NCBI GenBank assembly: GCA_021852245.1
Contig: JAJZNY010000118.1
Coordinates: forward strand, 1-6,040
Direction of reading: 5' to 3'
Length of the DNA stretch: 6,040 nt
From: Planctomycetota bacterium
GTDB lineage: Bacteria > Planctomycetota > Phycisphaerae > WQYP01
The translations under genes were made by a program, and so were the position numbers. The notes beneath the pieces are model-generated. The model ran no database searches, was not told the DNA's origin, and saw only the letters and a program-made list of their open reading frames with translations. How positions within the stretch are numbered: the stretch's first letter is position 1; each line of letters starts with the position of its first letter. Positions 5,076-6,040 of the stretch are shown one piece after another.

Positions 5076-6040
5076 ATGCCACAAGGTGCTAATGTTCAGT
5101 CCATTGAACTGCTCCGTGAATTGCAGACGGTGCTGTGGAAATTTCGCGAAGCCTGCGTCGGTTCTCTCAACGATGTGGAATCAGACCTGCGCCGCACCGT
5201 CATCTGGCTTGAGACGGAACAGGATAGCTATTGGAAAAGCCAGATCCGCATCCGTCATGAAGCCCTCGAGCGGGCGAAAGAGGCGCTTCGCAGTAAAAAA
5301 ATATTCAAAGATGCCTCCGGCCGTCCGCAGTCCGTGGTCGAGGAGCAGAAGGCTCTCAAAATCGCGATGGTACGCATGGCAGAGGCCGAACAGAAACTCG
5401 CCAATGTCCGCAAATGGGTGCGTGCCTTGCAGAAGGAGATTGAACTCTATAAATCCTCGGTGGGCCGCCTCTCTCACAGCGTGGAATCGCTCGTGCCCGC
5501 CGCCGTGCATCAGCTTGATCGGCTCATGACGTCACTGGAAGCCTATGTCAACCTGGAGATACCCCAGGTCGCCGCCCAGGATACCTCGGATAATTCAGCC
5601 GGTGCCGGATTTGCCAACCGGGCCGAGCCTCTCACCGAAATCCTTACCCCATCCCCCCCTGTGCCGATGCACGTTCCGTCCGAAGTAGAAAGGGCGTCCG
5701 CAACGCTGGCCTCATCGATCGATATCCCCTGCCCGCAGATATCCGGGGAAATTCTGGATCAGCTTACCACTGCCGCCGGGCAACTCCCCATCGGTTCGCA
5801 TCAGACGCTTGTCGCAAGCTCGGCCGCAGCTGCGCCAACCGGATTCACCCTTCACCGCCGTTCTCCCGTAGATGCCGATGACAGCGGTTGGATGGTGCTT
5901 ATCGATTCGGCGGAGGTTCCATCCGATGCCGCATGGGTGAAAGTCAGTATTGAATCTCTGCCGGGCGATGCGGCACTTTGGAGCATGATTTTGAGACTTC
6001 CGATCCATTCCAGCGTTAGGGTGATGGATGGTGCTGTGGT
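5076..6040 (+). CDS. Uncharacterised coiled-coil protein paired with the WXG100-like protein (3' end beyond window)
   Basis: The frame opens at ATG 5076, 14 bases after the preceding stop, and runs uninterrupted to the window edge: 321 residues so far, partial. Tight spacing implies co-transcription with the WXG100-like gene. Residues about 7-160 are predicted helical and rich in Glu, Lys, Arg, Gln and Ala, with spaced tryptophans (21, 44, 53, 114) and stretches such as LRRTVIWLETEQDSYW and AEAEQKLANVRKWVRAL. This suggests a long helical hairpin or coiled coil. About 165-265 is a Pro/Ala/Ser-rich, probably disordered linker. From about 266 a more compact domain begins (SGWMVLIDSAEVP, then WVKVSIESLPG) and continues past the edge. 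No signal peptide, membrane segment or enzymatic motif is seen. From memory, the helical part resembles hypothetical proteins encoded beside similar WXG100-like proteins in other bacteria; I could not verify this. Function unknown; a binding partner or chaperone-like role for the small protein is a guess. Confidence 0.8.
   Translation, partial: MPQGANVQSIELLRELQTVLWKFREACVGSLNDVESDLRRTVIWLETEQDSYWKSQIRIRHEALERAKEALRSKKIFKDASGRPQSVVEEQKALKIAMVRMAEAEQKLANVRKWVRALQKEIELYKSSVGRLSHSVESLVPAAVHQLDRLMTSLEAYVNLEIPQVAAQDTSDNSAGAGFANRAEPLTEILTPSPPVPMHVPSEVERASATLASSIDIPCPQISGEILDQLTTAAGQLPIGSHQTLVASSAAAAPTGFTLHRRSPVDADDSGWMVLIDSAEVPSDAAWVKVSIESLPGDAALWSMILRLPIHSSVRVMDGAV

Noticed and set aside
4210..5082. 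290-codon minus-strand open frame spanning the dismutase and WXG100-like genes
   Set aside because: It lies opposite an unmistakable superoxide dismutase and crosses two gene boundaries; its translation looks like antisense of conserved sequence.
5068..5529. 153-codon + strand frame over the start of the coiled-coil gene
   Set aside because: Its Cys/Arg/Ser-rich translation is characteristic of an out-of-frame reading. The frame starting at ATG 5076 is open to the window end, is better spaced, and gives a coherent helical protein.

Overview
The window reads as chromosomal DNA of a diderm bacterium, most likely a planctomycete (Phycisphaerae-like). That assignment is an inference from gene content: a PilT-type ATPase, a membrane-anchored GspE/PilB-like protein and a CvpA-like membrane protein in series, and a WXG100-like protein followed by a long helical partner. 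It does not rest on any marker gene. Base composition is moderately GC-rich and even. All six genes are on the + strand. No RNA gene, CRISPR array, insertion sequence or prophage feature is visible.

Left part (1-3940): the window opens inside the 3' end of a PilT-like retraction ATPase gene. A 159-base gap follows. Next comes a 577-residue GspE/PilB-family protein with three N-terminal membrane segments, in which nearly every catalytic motif is degenerate although the fold signatures and the tetracysteine zinc motif remain. Thirteen bases downstream is a 546-residue protein with four N-terminal membrane helices of the CvpA type and a long, unrecognised C-terminal region. These two genes look like one transcription unit, and their position next to pilT suggests a job linked to a type IV pilus-like or secretion-like machine in the inner membrane.

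Middle part (3941-4707): a complete manganese-type superoxide dismutase gene has its own well-formed sigma70-like promoter and a strong ribosome binding site. All metal ligands are present. It appears to be an independent housekeeping stress gene.

Right part (4708-6040): a 90-residue WXG100-like helical hairpin protein has a strong ribosome binding site. It is followed 14 bases later by a predicted helical, coiled-coil protein that runs off the right edge with no stop codon. This pair is the second candidate for an under-described system. WXG100 proteins are normally type VII secretion substrates, but no secretion ATPase or other type VII component lies in the window, and the signature Trp-x-Gly has become Trp-Arg-Asp.

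The most interesting signals are the pseudo-ATPase beside an apparently normal PilT, its co-occurrence with the CvpA-like protein, and the WXG100-like/coiled-coil pair.
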